Shown here: one piece after another, positions 1 to 6,546 of the stretch
How positions within the stretch are numbered: the first letter of the stretch is position 1
Layout: each line of letters begins with the position of its first letter
Notes under the pieces: generated by a model
What the model was told of the DNA's origin: nothing
The model's input: the letters and a program-made list of their open reading frames with translations, nothing else
The model's database searches: none
Program-made: the position numbers and the translations under genes
Source of the DNA: CAZYBG01 sp964645155
GTDB lineage: Bacteria > Pseudomonadota > Alphaproteobacteria > Rhodobacterales > Rhodobacteraceae
Reading direction: 5' to 3'
DNA: 28,053 nt
NCBI GenBank assembly: GCA_964645155.1
Contig: CAZYBG010000036.1
Span: 1-28,053, forward strand

Positions 1-289
1 CGAACCGAACCGGCTTGCCGGTCTTGCTCTGGATCATCGAGGTCCGCTCCTTGACCCGTCCGGCGGCGAAGACATCCCGGACACTGAGGCCGACAAGGTC
101 GCAACCGCGCAGTTTGCTGTCGACTGCCATGTTGAATAGAGCGAGGTCCCGCGCGTTGCCTGCCATCTCGAGGCGGACCCTGATGGACCAGACATGCCGC
201 GGCAGGAGCGGGCGTTTCTGGCCTATGATGCGGCCCTTGTTCCAAGGAACTCGAACAGGACGGAGGACGGGAAGAAGTTCGGCGGACAT
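1..289 (-). CDS. Tyrosine recombinase/integrase, N-terminal 96 codons (cut by window edge)
   Basis: Translating the minus strand from the ATG at 289 gives an open frame to the window edge. The segment around residues 50-70 reads NMAVDSKLRGCDLVGLSV, followed by KERTSMIQSKTGKPVRF. This is the layout of the tyrosine-recombinase catalytic domain, in which the Arg of KLRGCDL would be the first catalytic arginine and the QSKTGKP loop follows. The remaining catalytic residues (H-x-x-R, Tyr) lie outside the window. The start is supported by an AGGAGG ribosome site about 7 nt upstream (296-302). Short integrases of this type are usually about 200 residues and belong to mobile or decayed mobile DNA. 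Whether the copy is intact cannot be seen. It lies downstream of, and in the same direction as, the sigma factor gene. Confidence 0.8.
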   Translation of the reverse strand, partial: MSAELLPVLRPVRVPWNKGRIIGQKRPLLPRHVWSIRVRLEMAGNARDLALFNMAVDSKLRGCDLVGLSVRDVFAAGRVKERTSMIQSKTGKPVRF

Positions 290-601
290 AGGACTACCTC
301 CTGTCCACCGGGCCCACCCTTCTTCGGTCCTGCCGACACGCACAGGATACCACGGCCAGGGGCGTGCTGTCCTCGCGTCGGGCGGGAAGCGGATTGTCGA
401 AAAGTGAAGCCCCGCCCCCAACCAAGGTCGGTCAAGCTGACTTTAGCTGCTGGCGCGAGCCGTTCCAGCCGCCAGACTGACAGCTGCCCTCCAACTCGCA
501 CGGCCTCCGGGTTTCACGCTGCGCTGACGCAAGGCGGCTTCGATCCTGTTCTGAGCGGCGGGCCCAGGCCATTTCGACAGCCGGGAACGACGATGGCGAA
601 G
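290..601. other. Intergenic stretch between sigma factor and integrase
   Basis: These 312 bases hold no gene I can support; the frames open here are shadows without family signatures. They contain the integrase ribosome site (296-302) and a minus-strand TGTCGAAATG box (570-579), described separately. No convincing terminator hairpin follows the sigma gene. Confidence 0.5.
570..579 (-). promoter_or_regulatory. Third TGTCGAAATG box, 22 nt past the sigma gene stop
   Basis: Read on the minus strand this is TGTCGAAATG, identical to the boxes upstream of both DGPF genes. The bases after it share further positions with the other two boxes, including CG-[AC][AC]-GC starting 13 nt after TGTCGA. It points towards the integrase 281 nt away. 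From memory, TGTCGA is the reported -35 signature of ECF42-type sigma factors. This could be a regulon promoter or a leftover from duplication of the module. Confidence 0.4.
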
Positions 602-1840
602 CTATTGTCGCGCCCCGTCCCGATACCGACCCTCCAGCAGGAAGCGCCGGATGCCGGGATCGCTGCTGAGACCGGCCGCGCGTGACGCGGCCTCGTGGGC
701 GGCGGCCTCCTGACCGCAGAGCCAAAGGACGCGGGCGCGCGACGCCCACCACGGCTGATAGGTCTCCGCACCAGTGATCGCGTCGAGCTGCGACAGCGCG
801 GCGTCGGCCTCGCCATTTTCCGCCAGCGCGACAGCACGGGCCACCAGCACGCCGGTCGTGGGAGCGAACCCGGCCGGCACGTCGTAAAGCTGCGCGAGCG
901 GGCCGCGCAGGCACTCGCCGGTCATGCGGCTCTGCGCGTGAAGCGACTGAATCGCGGCCTCGGTCTGGAACCGCCCCGGCTGGCCCACGCGGGCAGCGGC
1001 GCGCAAGGCGGCTTCGGCCTCGACCATCATGTCGCGCGACCATAACGCCACGTCCTGATCGCGCAGCGGGATGAAGGCACCCTCGGGACCGCGCCGGGCC
1101 GACCGCCGCGCCTCGCAGTGAAGCATCAGGGAAAGGAGGCCAAGCGCCTCGGGCTGGTCGGGCGCGAGCTGCACCGTCAGCCGCGCGAGCCAGATCGCCT
1201 CATCGGCCAGGCCGGCCAGCCGCGGGTCGGCACCCGTCACGTCGTCCCAGGCTGTTCCGTAGGCCGCGTAGATCGCAGACAGCACCGCAGACAGCCGCTC
1301 GGGAATGTCTTCCGCTTCGGGAATCGCAAACGCGATGCCGGCATCACGGATGCGGCGCTTGGCACGCACCAGCCGCTGACCCATCGAGGCAGGCGCGACC
1401 AGGAAGCTCGCGGCGATCCGTGCGGCATCGAGGCCCAGGACCGTCTGCAACATCAAGGGCGCCTGCGCGTCAGCCGAAATCGCCGGATGCGTGCACGCAA
1501 ACATCAGCTTCATCCGGTCGTCGCCAAAACCGTCCGAAGCTGGATCGTTGCGTTCATCCTCAAGCATTTGCACCATCGCCACGCTGCGGTCGGCGGTCTC
1601 GCGTCGCGCCGCGGCGTGGCCCGCACTGCGCCGTGCAACGGTCAAAAGCCAGCCGACAGGGTTGGCTGGCACGCCGCCCTGCGGCCACTGCGCGAGCGCT
1701 GCAGCGAAAGCGTCAGCCAGCGCGTCCTCGGCGGCGGCGACATCGCGCGTGCGCGCAGCGAGGATCGCGAGCAGCTTGCCGTAGGACTCGCGCGCCGCAA
1801 GCGTCGCCTGCGCGGCGGCATCGCGGCGCGCATCACCCAT
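602..1840 (-). CDS. ECF42-type RNA polymerase sigma factor with C-terminal DUF6596/TPR-like extension
   Basis: The 412-residue protein has an N-terminal sigma region 2 (about residues 10-85, with EDALADAFAAALAQWP and the NPVGWLLTVARR stretch) and a region 4-like part (about 120-170, with MLQTVLGLDAARIAASFLV and the MGQRLVRAKRRI recognition helix). About 230 further residues follow, matching the DUF6596 family (COG4941): DQDVALWSRDMM and a TPR-like tail ending RARVLWLCGQEAAAHEAASRA. This is roughly twice the length of a plain ECF factor. The ATG at 1840 was chosen because it shares one base with the DGPF stop (TGATG), which implies translational coupling; an upstream in-frame start at 1915 would overlap the DGPF gene. 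In known ECF42 systems there is no anti-sigma factor, the C-terminal extension is needed for activity and the partner is a DGPF protein, as here. The inducing signal is unknown. Confidence 0.9.
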   Translation of the reverse strand: MGDARRDAAAQATLAARESYGKLLAILAARTRDVAAAEDALADAFAAALAQWPQGGVPANPVGWLLTVARRSAGHAAARRETADRSVAMVQMLEDERNDPASDGFGDDRMKLMFACTHPAISADAQAPLMLQTVLGLDAARIAASFLVAPASMGQRLVRAKRRIRDAGIAFAIPEAEDIPERLSAVLSAIYAAYGTAWDDVTGADPRLAGLADEAIWLARLTVQLAPDQPEALGLLSLMLHCEARRSARRGPEGAFIPLRDQDVALWSRDMMVEAEAALRAAARVGQPGRFQTEAAIQSLHAQSRMTGECLRGPLAQLYDVPAGFAPTTGVLVARAVALAENGEADAALSQLDAITGAETYQPWWASRARVLWLCGQEAAAHEAASRAAGLSSDPGIRRFLLEGRYRDGARQ

Positions 1841-2199
1841 CAGGAGGCGGGCGGCGGCAGCACGGGGCGAACCTCGACCGAACCGCCCGTTGCGCAGGGA
1901 GCCCGTGCGGCCCATTCGAGTGCTGCGTCAAGATCGGGCACGTCGAGGATGACAAACCCGGCCAATTGCTCCTTGGTGTCGGCGAAGGGGCCATCGACAA
2001 CGTGCCGCGTGCCGTTCTCGACCCGCAGTGTCGTCGCGGTCTCGGGTGGGCGTAGCACGTTGCCGCCGATCATGGCCCCGGATTGCGTGAGCGCGCCAAT
2101 GTAGGCCTGCCAGCCACCCCAATAGGCCCCGACCTGCGCGGGGTCGTTGGGCTTGGCCCTCTCCTCGGCGGTCTCGCGGAACTGCAGCATGTATTGCAT
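1840..2199 (-). CDS. DGPF-domain (YCII-related) protein, copy A
   Basis: This 119-residue protein of the YCII/DGPF family begins MQYMLQF and carries the family's namesake motif in HVVDGPFADTKEQLAGF (about residues 66-83), then DVPDLDAALEWAARAP. These are small dimeric ferredoxin-like-fold proteins. The enzyme role is unknown, although a His-Asp pair in YciI relatives has been proposed to be catalytic. Two in-frame ATGs lie just upstream (2205 and 2220). I chose 2199 because the paralogue at 2505-2864 has only this ATG in common, and both then have exactly 119 codons with the box at the same distance. The stop overlaps the sigma factor start by one base, so the pair is co-translated. Identity to copy B is about 73% by eye. 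Confidence 0.88.
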   Translation of the reverse strand: MQYMLQFRETAEERAKPNDPAQVGAYWGGWQAYIGALTQSGAMIGGNVLRPPETATTLRVENGTRHVVDGPFADTKEQLAGFVILDVPDLDAALEWAARAPCATGGSVEVRPVLPPPAS

Positions 2200-2433
2200 C
2201 GGCATTGCCTTTCTTTTCAAGATGGTCGTCAGCAGACGGCCTGTTCATGGGTGAGCTGTTTTGGATGTGCTCATCATTGTGTGCTTCGAGACCGGTCCAT
2301 TTCGACAGGCCGAGGATAATTAATTCCGGCGTTTCCGTATCAAACGACATCCACTTAACCGCCAGTTCGCTTCCCTCAGTCTTGTCAACTTCTGCCAACT
2401 TGTCACGCTGTGCCACATCGACAGCTTATGCAG
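2200..2433. other. Module A leader and non-homologous spacer between modules
   Basis: The part nearest the DGPF gene (2200-2307) is the duplicated leader. The rest (2308-2433) has no counterpart in module B, is noticeably lower in GC (for example AATTAATTATCC on the minus strand) and has no supported gene. Low GC and a homology break suggest inserted or retained foreign DNA. Confidence 0.45.
2298..2307 (-). promoter_or_regulatory. TGTCGAAATG box, candidate ECF promoter of module A
   Basis: On the minus strand TGTCGAAATG begins 108 nt before the DGPF start at 2199, exactly as in module B. The TGTCGA core matches what I recall as the -35 signature of ECF42-controlled promoters, so autoregulation of DGPF and sigma is likely. 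A convincing -10 element is not clear: CGAAGC lies 13 nt after TGTCGA, a shorter spacing than usual for ECF promoters. Confidence 0.5.
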
Positions 2434-2505
2434 GCGAGGATCGCGAGCAGGTTGCCGGAGGTCCCACGCGCCGCGAGCCGTAGCATCGCGGCGCGCGTCA
2501 CCCAT
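2434..2505 (-). pseudogene. 5' stub of a second ECF42 sigma factor gene
   Basis: Right after the copy B DGPF stop, with the same TGATG overlap, the minus strand starts MGDARRDA exactly like the intact sigma gene. After about nine codons the frame is lost through an 11-nt deletion relative to copy A. In a shifted frame the sequence reads SGNLLAILA, matching YGKLLAILA of the intact protein. Homology ends near codon 27 and the remaining ~385 codons are absent. The sequence shows a decayed duplicate, not an independent short gene. Confidence 0.8.
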
Positions 2506-2864
2506 CAGGCGCCGGGGGGCGGCAGCACCGGGCGGATCTCTACCGATCCGGCCGTCACGCACGGCGCTTGCGCGGCCCATTCGAGCGCCGCGTCGAGATC
2601 GGGCACGTCAACGACGACATAGCCGCTAAGGATCTCCTTGTTGTCGGCGAAGGGGCCATCGACGACCTGCCGCCTGCCGTTTTCGACACGCAGCGTGGTC
2701 GCGGTGTCGGGCGGGAGCAGCCCGCTGCCGCTGACCATTGCTCCGGATTGCGCGAGCGCGCCAATATAGGCGCCCCAGCCACCGAAATAGGCCTCGACCC
2801 GCGTGGGATCTTTGTGCTTGGTACGCTCCTCGGGGTTCTCGTAGAACTGCAGCATGTATTGCAT
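2505..2864 (-). CDS. DGPF-domain (YCII-related) protein, copy B
   Basis: This 119-residue paralogue of the protein at 1840-2199 begins MQYMLQF and carries QVVDGPFADNKEILSGY and DVPDLDAALEWAAQAP. It is about 73% identical to copy A (roughly 87 of 119 positions by eye). Most differences lie at residues 8-30, and the C-terminal half is nearly the same. An open frame continues upstream to 2939, but the start at 2864 gives the same length and leader spacing as copy A. An AGAAGGG ribosome site lies about 9 nt upstream. Its own sigma partner is a broken stub, so expression probably depends on the intact sigma factor acting on the box at 2963-2972. That is an inference. The retained frame with mostly conservative substitutions suggests selection to keep the protein. 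Confidence 0.85.
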   Translation of the reverse strand: MQYMLQFYENPEERTKHKDPTRVEAYFGGWGAYIGALAQSGAMVSGSGLLPPDTATTLRVENGRRQVVDGPFADNKEILSGYVVVDVPDLDAALEWAAQAPCVTAGSVEIRPVLPPPGA

Positions 2865-2962
2865 CGGTATCGCCCTTCTTCTCATGATGACCGCCGGTCG
2901 ACGGCCTGTTGATGGATGAGCGTGTTCGTACCCGCTCATCGTAATGTGCGGCGGGGCTGGCG

Positions 2963-2972
2963 CATTTCGACA
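2963..2972 (-). promoter_or_regulatory. TGTCGAAATG box, candidate ECF promoter of module B
   Basis: Minus-strand TGTCGAAATG, 108 nt before the DGPF start at 2864, same position as in module A. After TGTCGA the sequence runs 13 nt to CGCCGC; the box at 570-579 has CGCCGC at the same offset. TGTCGA as an ECF42 -35 element is recalled from the literature, not shown here. Confidence 0.5.
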
Positions 2973-3424
2973 GACCTCGGATGTTGGTGCGGATAAAGAT
3001 GGTGACCGCCGCGGGTCGCTCGAGTTCGGGGCTTACCCTGGTGTTGTTGATCAGCGTGAAGGAGGGGTCGGGACGCAGCGCGGCGGGTCTGCGTCCGGTT
3101 GCGACGCCGACCTGGGTCTCGCGTCTGCCCCACGAGATCGGACGTCGGCACCAGCAGCCGGCACCTGGCCTCCCCGTGATGCGGCGGCTTGCATGAATGG
3201 CCGGTTCGGGGAAGCCGAGGCGCGGTTACGGTGATCAACATGAGTGGCCGGTGTGGGCCGCCAGCCGACACCCGGTCTCTCCCCGACGAACGTCCGCCTC
3301 GGTCTCCCACCCCCTTCCCCCCGGTGTCATACGCCCGGTGTACAGCCTGTGTACCGGTTGTGCCCCCCTGTTTTCCAGCCGTTCCAACGGCTTGACCCCT
3401 CCCGGCCGGCGGGGAGCGGCACCG
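2973..3424. other. Gene-poor stretch with a decayed look and a short direct repeat
   Basis: No gene is supported. On the minus strand the frame from about 3180 to 2950 reads like protein (FTLINNTRVSPELERPAAVTIFIRTNI) but lacks a clear start and runs into the DGPF leader, which suggests a gene remnant. An imperfect direct repeat, CATGAATGGCCGGTTCGGGG at 3192 and CATGAGTGGCCGGTGTGGGC at 3239 (47-bp spacing, 17 of 20 identical), resembles the tandem end repeats seen in some insertion sequences. I cannot place it in a family. Confidence 0.4.
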
Positions 3425-3425
3425 A

Positions 3426-3454
3426 TGGACGCATTCTGCCCGACCCGCTATCCT
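3426..3454 (+). promoter_or_regulatory. Possible sigma-70 promoter for the M48-like membrane protein gene
   Basis: TGGACG (3426-3431) and TATCCT (3449-3454) match 4 of 6 positions each of the -35 and -10 consensus with a 17-bp spacer, 38 nt before the ATG at 3493. In GC-rich DNA such matches are weak evidence. Confidence 0.3.
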
Positions 3455-3492
3455 GACCCCCAACGAGAGGCGGGGGCAGGCCCGGGAACTCC

Positions 3493-4509
3493 ATGACGGC
3501 GCTCAAGGAATACGCCCGGCTGGAAAGCACGGGCGTCTGGCGCGAGAGCGCGGAGGCGCAGCGGCGCGACGTCGTCGTGGCGTTCGGCGACGCCTCGCTC
3601 GTCATCACCGGCCGCGCCAACGCGGTGCTCTCGCACTGGTCCCTCGCCGCCCTCCACCGCCTCAATCCCGGCAAGCGCCCCGCGGTCTACACGCCGGGCG
3701 CCGATGCCGCGGAAACCCTTGAGATCACTGACGAAGAGATGGTCGAGGCGATCGAGAAGGTGCGCAGCCTGATCGCCCGTCGCCGGCCCCAGCGCGGCCG
3801 GCTCCGGCTCTGGCTGCTGGCCGGAAGCTTCGCCGTCGTCGCGGCGCTGCTGGCGTTCTGGCTGCCCCCCGCGCTCCGCCGCCACACCGTCGCGGTGCTG
3901 CCCCCGGCGACGCGCGACGAGATCGGCGCCGACCTCCTCGCCGCCATCGTCCGCGTCTCCGGCGCGCCCTGCTCGACCGAGCGCGGCGACGCGGCGCTGA
4001 CCCGGCTCCGGGCCCGTCTCCTCGGGCCGGCGGGCGGCCGGATCGTCGTGCTGCCGGGCGGCGTGCGGCAGACGGCCCACCTCCCCGACGGCGTGATCCT
4101 CGTCAACAGCGGCCTCGTCGAGGACCACGAGACACCAGATGTGGTGGCGGGTTACGTGCTGGCCGAGGCGCTCCGCCGCGGCGCGGCCGACCCGATGGAG
4201 GGCCTTCTCGACTTCGCCGGCTTCACGGCGACGGTCCGGCTCCTGACCACGGGCGAGCTGCCGGCGGACCGGCTCGAGGCCTATGCCGAGGCGCTCCTGA
4301 CCGCGCCCGCCGCGCCGGTTCCTGCCGATGCGCTGCTGGCGCGCTTCGCCGCGGCGCGGGTGCCCTCGACGCCCTATGCCTACGCCGTCGACATCTCCGG
4401 CGAGGCCACGCTGCCGCTGATCGAGGCCGACCCGATGTGGTCGGGCGGCGCCGAGCCCTCGCTCGCCGATGCAGACTGGGTGAGCCTGCAGGGCATCTGC
4501 GCGGGGTGA
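3493..4509 (+). CDS. Membrane protein resembling an M48 peptidase without its zinc site
   Basis: The 338-residue protein has a soluble N-terminal part (1-100), one clear transmembrane segment (about 105-125, LWLLAGSFAVVAALLAFWLPP) and a C-terminal domain expected to be extracytoplasmic. Residues 184-229 (IVVLPGGVRQTAHLPDGVILVNSGLVEDHETPDVVAGYVLAEALRR, given here by its key parts LPDGVILVNSGL and VAGYVLAEALRR) follow the layout of M48 metallopeptidases, where a 'lPgG.ivv..GLl' strand precedes VLAHExxH. Here the HExxH positions read E225-A226-L227-R228-R229, so the zinc ligands and catalytic Glu are missing. The resemblance is by pattern only. No clear ribosome site is visible. The gene is transcribed towards the small CxxCH protein, with an 8-bp gap between the two stops. 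Function unknown. Confidence 0.75.
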   Translation: MTALKEYARLESTGVWRESAEAQRRDVVVAFGDASLVITGRANAVLSHWSLAALHRLNPGKRPAVYTPGADAAETLEITDEEMVEAIEKVRSLIARRRPQRGRLRLWLLAGSFAVVAALLAFWLPPALRRHTVAVLPPATRDEIGADLLAAIVRVSGAPCSTERGDAALTRLRARLLGPAGGRIVVLPGGVRQTAHLPDGVILVNSGLVEDHETPDVVAGYVLAEALRRGAADPMEGLLDFAGFTATVRLLTTGELPADRLEAYAEALLTAPAAPVPADALLARFAAARVPSTPYAYAVDISGEATLPLIEADPMWSGGAEPSLADADWVSLQGICAG

Positions 4510-4517
4510 GCACGGCC

Positions 4518-4718
4518 TCAGCCGCCGCCATGGCAGACCTCGCAGGCGCGCGCCGCCGCAGCCCCGCCCGCGCCCTGTGCCGCGAGGATCAGCGCCTGGT
4601 GCACCACCGCGCCCGCGAGGACGACGATCACCGCCACCGCCAGCCAGCCTGCCGCCCTGCGCATCGCCATCCCCCGAAGTCCCGCGCGAGCCCGATGCGC
4701 ATTCACAGGGCGGATCAT
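4518..4718 (-). CDS. Small membrane protein with C-terminal CxxCH heme-type motif
   Basis: This 66-residue open frame has one hydrophobic segment (about 24-48, GWLAVAVIVVLAGAVVHQALIL) and ends ACEVCHGGG, so C59-x-x-C62-H63 matches the c-type heme attachment motif three residues from the C terminus. The preceding flavoprotein stop shares four bases with this ATG (ATGA), which supports translation of the frame. In-frame ATGs at 4670 and 4664 would give a 48-50-residue form starting nearer the membrane segment. With the N terminus inside, the CxxCH would lie in the periplasm, where cytochrome c maturation attaches heme. No distal axial ligand other than a possible H40 is visible, so a heme role is inference; metal binding or chance is possible. 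Confidence 0.55.
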   Translation of the reverse strand: MIRPVNAHRARAGLRGMAMRRAAGWLAVAVIVVLAGAVVHQALILAAQGAGGAAAARACEVCHGGG

Positions 4719-6406
4719 AGCATCCCGGCGCCCCGGGGGGCGTGGCGCATCCTGCCGCGGGCCGCCCTCGCCGTCGGGCCGCCCCGGCCCCCGGGGTTGA
4801 GCCAGCCCCAGACCTCTGAGATCACCACGCTGCCCTCGCCCACCGACGAGGCGACGCGCTTGACCGATCCCGCGCGGACGTCGCCCACCGCGAAGATCCC
4901 GTCCTGCGAGGTGCCATGCGCGGTGGCCGCCCCGGCGGCCGCACCGGTCAGCACGAAGCCGCGCGCATCCAGCCGGACCGGCGCAGGCAGCCAGCCGGTG
5001 TTCGGCGCGGCCCCGACCATCACGAAGACCGAGGCCGCCGCGATGCGCCAGTCCTGCGCGCTCATCCGGTCGTGGATCGTCACCGCCTCGAGCGCGTCCT
5101 CGCCATGCAGTTCACGGAGTTCCGAGCAGTAGTGGACGGTGATGCGCGGGTCCTGCGCCAGCCGGCTCGACAGGTAGGACGACATCGAGGCGGCGAGCGA
5201 TGTGCCGCGCACCAGCACGTGGACGTGGCGGGCGCTGCGCGAGAGGAACATCGCCGCCTGCCCCGCCGAGTTGCCGCCGCCGATCACCACGACATCCTGG
5301 CCGCCGCACCAGCGGGCCTCGACCTCGGTCGCGGCGTAGTAGATGCCGCGCCCCTCGAAATGCCCGAGCCGAGGTATCGGCAGCTTGCGGTACTGCACGC
5401 CCGTCGCCACCACGACGGCCCGCGCCAGCACCCCGTCGCCGTCGCCGACGGCAAGGCGGAAGCAGCCGTCCTCCTCGACCGAAAGCCCGGTCACCTTGCG
5501 CGGCATCGCGAAGCGGGTGCCGAACTTCATCGCCTGCAGCTCGCCCCGCCAGCAGAGATCGGCGCCCGAGATGCCGGTCGGAAAGCCCATGTAGTTCTCG
5601 ATCCGGCTCGACGTGCCGGCCTGGCCGCCGATCGCAATATCCTCGATCACGATCGCCGAAAGCCCCTCGGCCCCGGCATAGACGCCGGCCGCGACCCCGG
5701 CGGGCCCGCCGCCCACCACCGCCACGTCGTAGACCTGGCCGGTGCCGATCGCCATGTCGAGGCCGAGCCGCCGGGCGAGGGCGGCCGGCGTCGCCTCCGG
5801 CAGCACCTCGTTCTCGCCAAAGATCACGTGGGTGTCCTGCCGGTCGATCCGGCAGGCGCGGGCCAGTTCTGCCGCGCCGTCGCTGGTCGGGTCGAACTGG
5901 CGGACCGGCAGGCGGTTGCGGCCGGCGAAGGCGAGGATCTCGCGCACCGCGCGGTCGTCGGCCCGGCCGACGACGGTCACCGCGCTGTCGCCACGCTCGA
6001 GCTGCGCGCGGCGCCGGGCGGCGAATACCGACACGATGATATCGGACATCTCGGGCGTGGCCGCCATCAGCCGCAGCAGCGCCTCGCGCGGCACGGCGAG
6101 GAGGCGGCCCTCGCGGCACGCCCGGATGGTCAGCGGGTGGCGCGCGCCGGTCAGGTAGCTGATCTCGCCCATGAACTGGGTCGGCCCGAGCGTGGCCTCG
6201 GTGGTGCGGACGCCCTTCACCGGATCGTAGATCTCGAATTCGCCCTCCTCGACGTAGAAGAAGGTCTCGGTGGGGTCGCCGGCGCGGATCACGATCTCGC
6301 CGGCCGCCACCTGCCGCTCTGCGCCCGCCCGCGCCAGCGCCCGGACATGGGCCTCGGCCAGGGGGGTGCGGACCATGGTCCGCAGGTTGTCCGCAAGGCT
6401 TTCCAT
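4715..6406 (-). CDS. FAD-dependent oxidoreductase: cyclic-nucleotide-binding domain fused to thioredoxin-reductase-like module
   Basis: The 563-residue protein has a cNMP-binding-like domain (about 20-130; GEIVIRAGDPTETFFYVEEGEFEIYD, FMGEISYLTG), a middle segment of thioredoxin-like spacing (142-220), an FAD dinucleotide fold (VAVVGGGPAGVAAGVYA, 228-244), an NAD(P) fold (VVVIGGGNSAGQAAMF, 372-387) and the C-terminal FAD motif GIFAVGDVRAGSVKRVASSVGEG (503-525). In classic thioredoxin reductase the CxxC redox pair lies just before the second GGGNSA motif. Here that site reads YYAATEVEARW, so no disulfide can form. The cNMP phosphate cassette is also altered (GARHPLT where R-[ST]-A is usual). 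Electron flow would therefore be from NAD(P)H to FAD to an unknown acceptor. GGGGAGAG upstream of 6406 supports the start. The stop overlaps the next small gene. Confidence 0.85.
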   Translation of the reverse strand: MESLADNLRTMVRTPLAEAHVRALARAGAERQVAAGEIVIRAGDPTETFFYVEEGEFEIYDPVKGVRTTEATLGPTQFMGEISYLTGARHPLTIRACREGRLLAVPREALLRLMAATPEMSDIIVSVFAARRRAQLERGDSAVTVVGRADDRAVREILAFAGRNRLPVRQFDPTSDGAAELARACRIDRQDTHVIFGENEVLPEATPAALARRLGLDMAIGTGQVYDVAVVGGGPAGVAAGVYAGAEGLSAIVIEDIAIGGQAGTSSRIENYMGFPTGISGADLCWRGELQAMKFGTRFAMPRKVTGLSVEEDGCFRLAVGDGDGVLARAVVVATGVQYRKLPIPRLGHFEGRGIYYAATEVEARWCGGQDVVVIGGGNSAGQAAMFLSRSARHVHVLVRGTSLAASMSSYLSSRLAQDPRITVHYCSELRELHGEDALEAVTIHDRMSAQDWRIAAASVFVMVGAAPNTGWLPAPVRLDARGFVLTGAAAGAATAHGTSQDGIFAVGDVRAGSVKRVASSVGEGSVVISEVWGWLNPGGRGGPTARAARGRMRHAPRGAGML

Positions 6407-6546
6407 CCGCTCTCCCCGCCCCGACGACAGTGCCGGACCGGCACCACACGGCCCTCCGCAGGTAGGTCAGGTTTTCCCCGATTGCCAGCGCGCCGGTTTC
6501 GCGCGAGGGATCGGAAGCGCAGAAACCCGCCACCGGAGCCCGGCCG

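Larger units (their letters stand above)
1758..2307 (-). repeat. Tandem module copy A (box, leader, DGPF gene, sigma 5' end)
   Basis: This 550-bp segment aligns with 2434-2972 (539 bp) in the same orientation. The TGTCGAAATG box to DGPF ATG distance is identical in both (108 nt), the DGPF genes are equal in length, and the only length difference is an 11-nt gap inside the sigma 5' end. Coordinates mark where similarity fades by eye. Confidence 0.8.
2434..2972 (-). repeat. Tandem module copy B (box, leader, DGPF gene, broken sigma 5' end)
   Basis: Direct repeat of 1758-2307 covering the promoter box, a 108-nt leader of equal length, the DGPF gene and the first ~70 bp of the sigma gene. The DGPF frame is kept open while the sigma frame is lost. 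Confidence 0.8.

Noticed and set aside
223..501. Minus-strand 92-codon frame upstream of and overlapping the integrase
   Set aside because: Different frame from the integrase, no ribosome site or family signature; the integrase frame with AGGAGG is better supported.
2936..3463. Minus-strand 175-codon frame
   Set aside because: Low-complexity Arg/His/Pro/Gly-rich translation with no conserved pattern; a neighbouring frame looks more protein-like but has no start.
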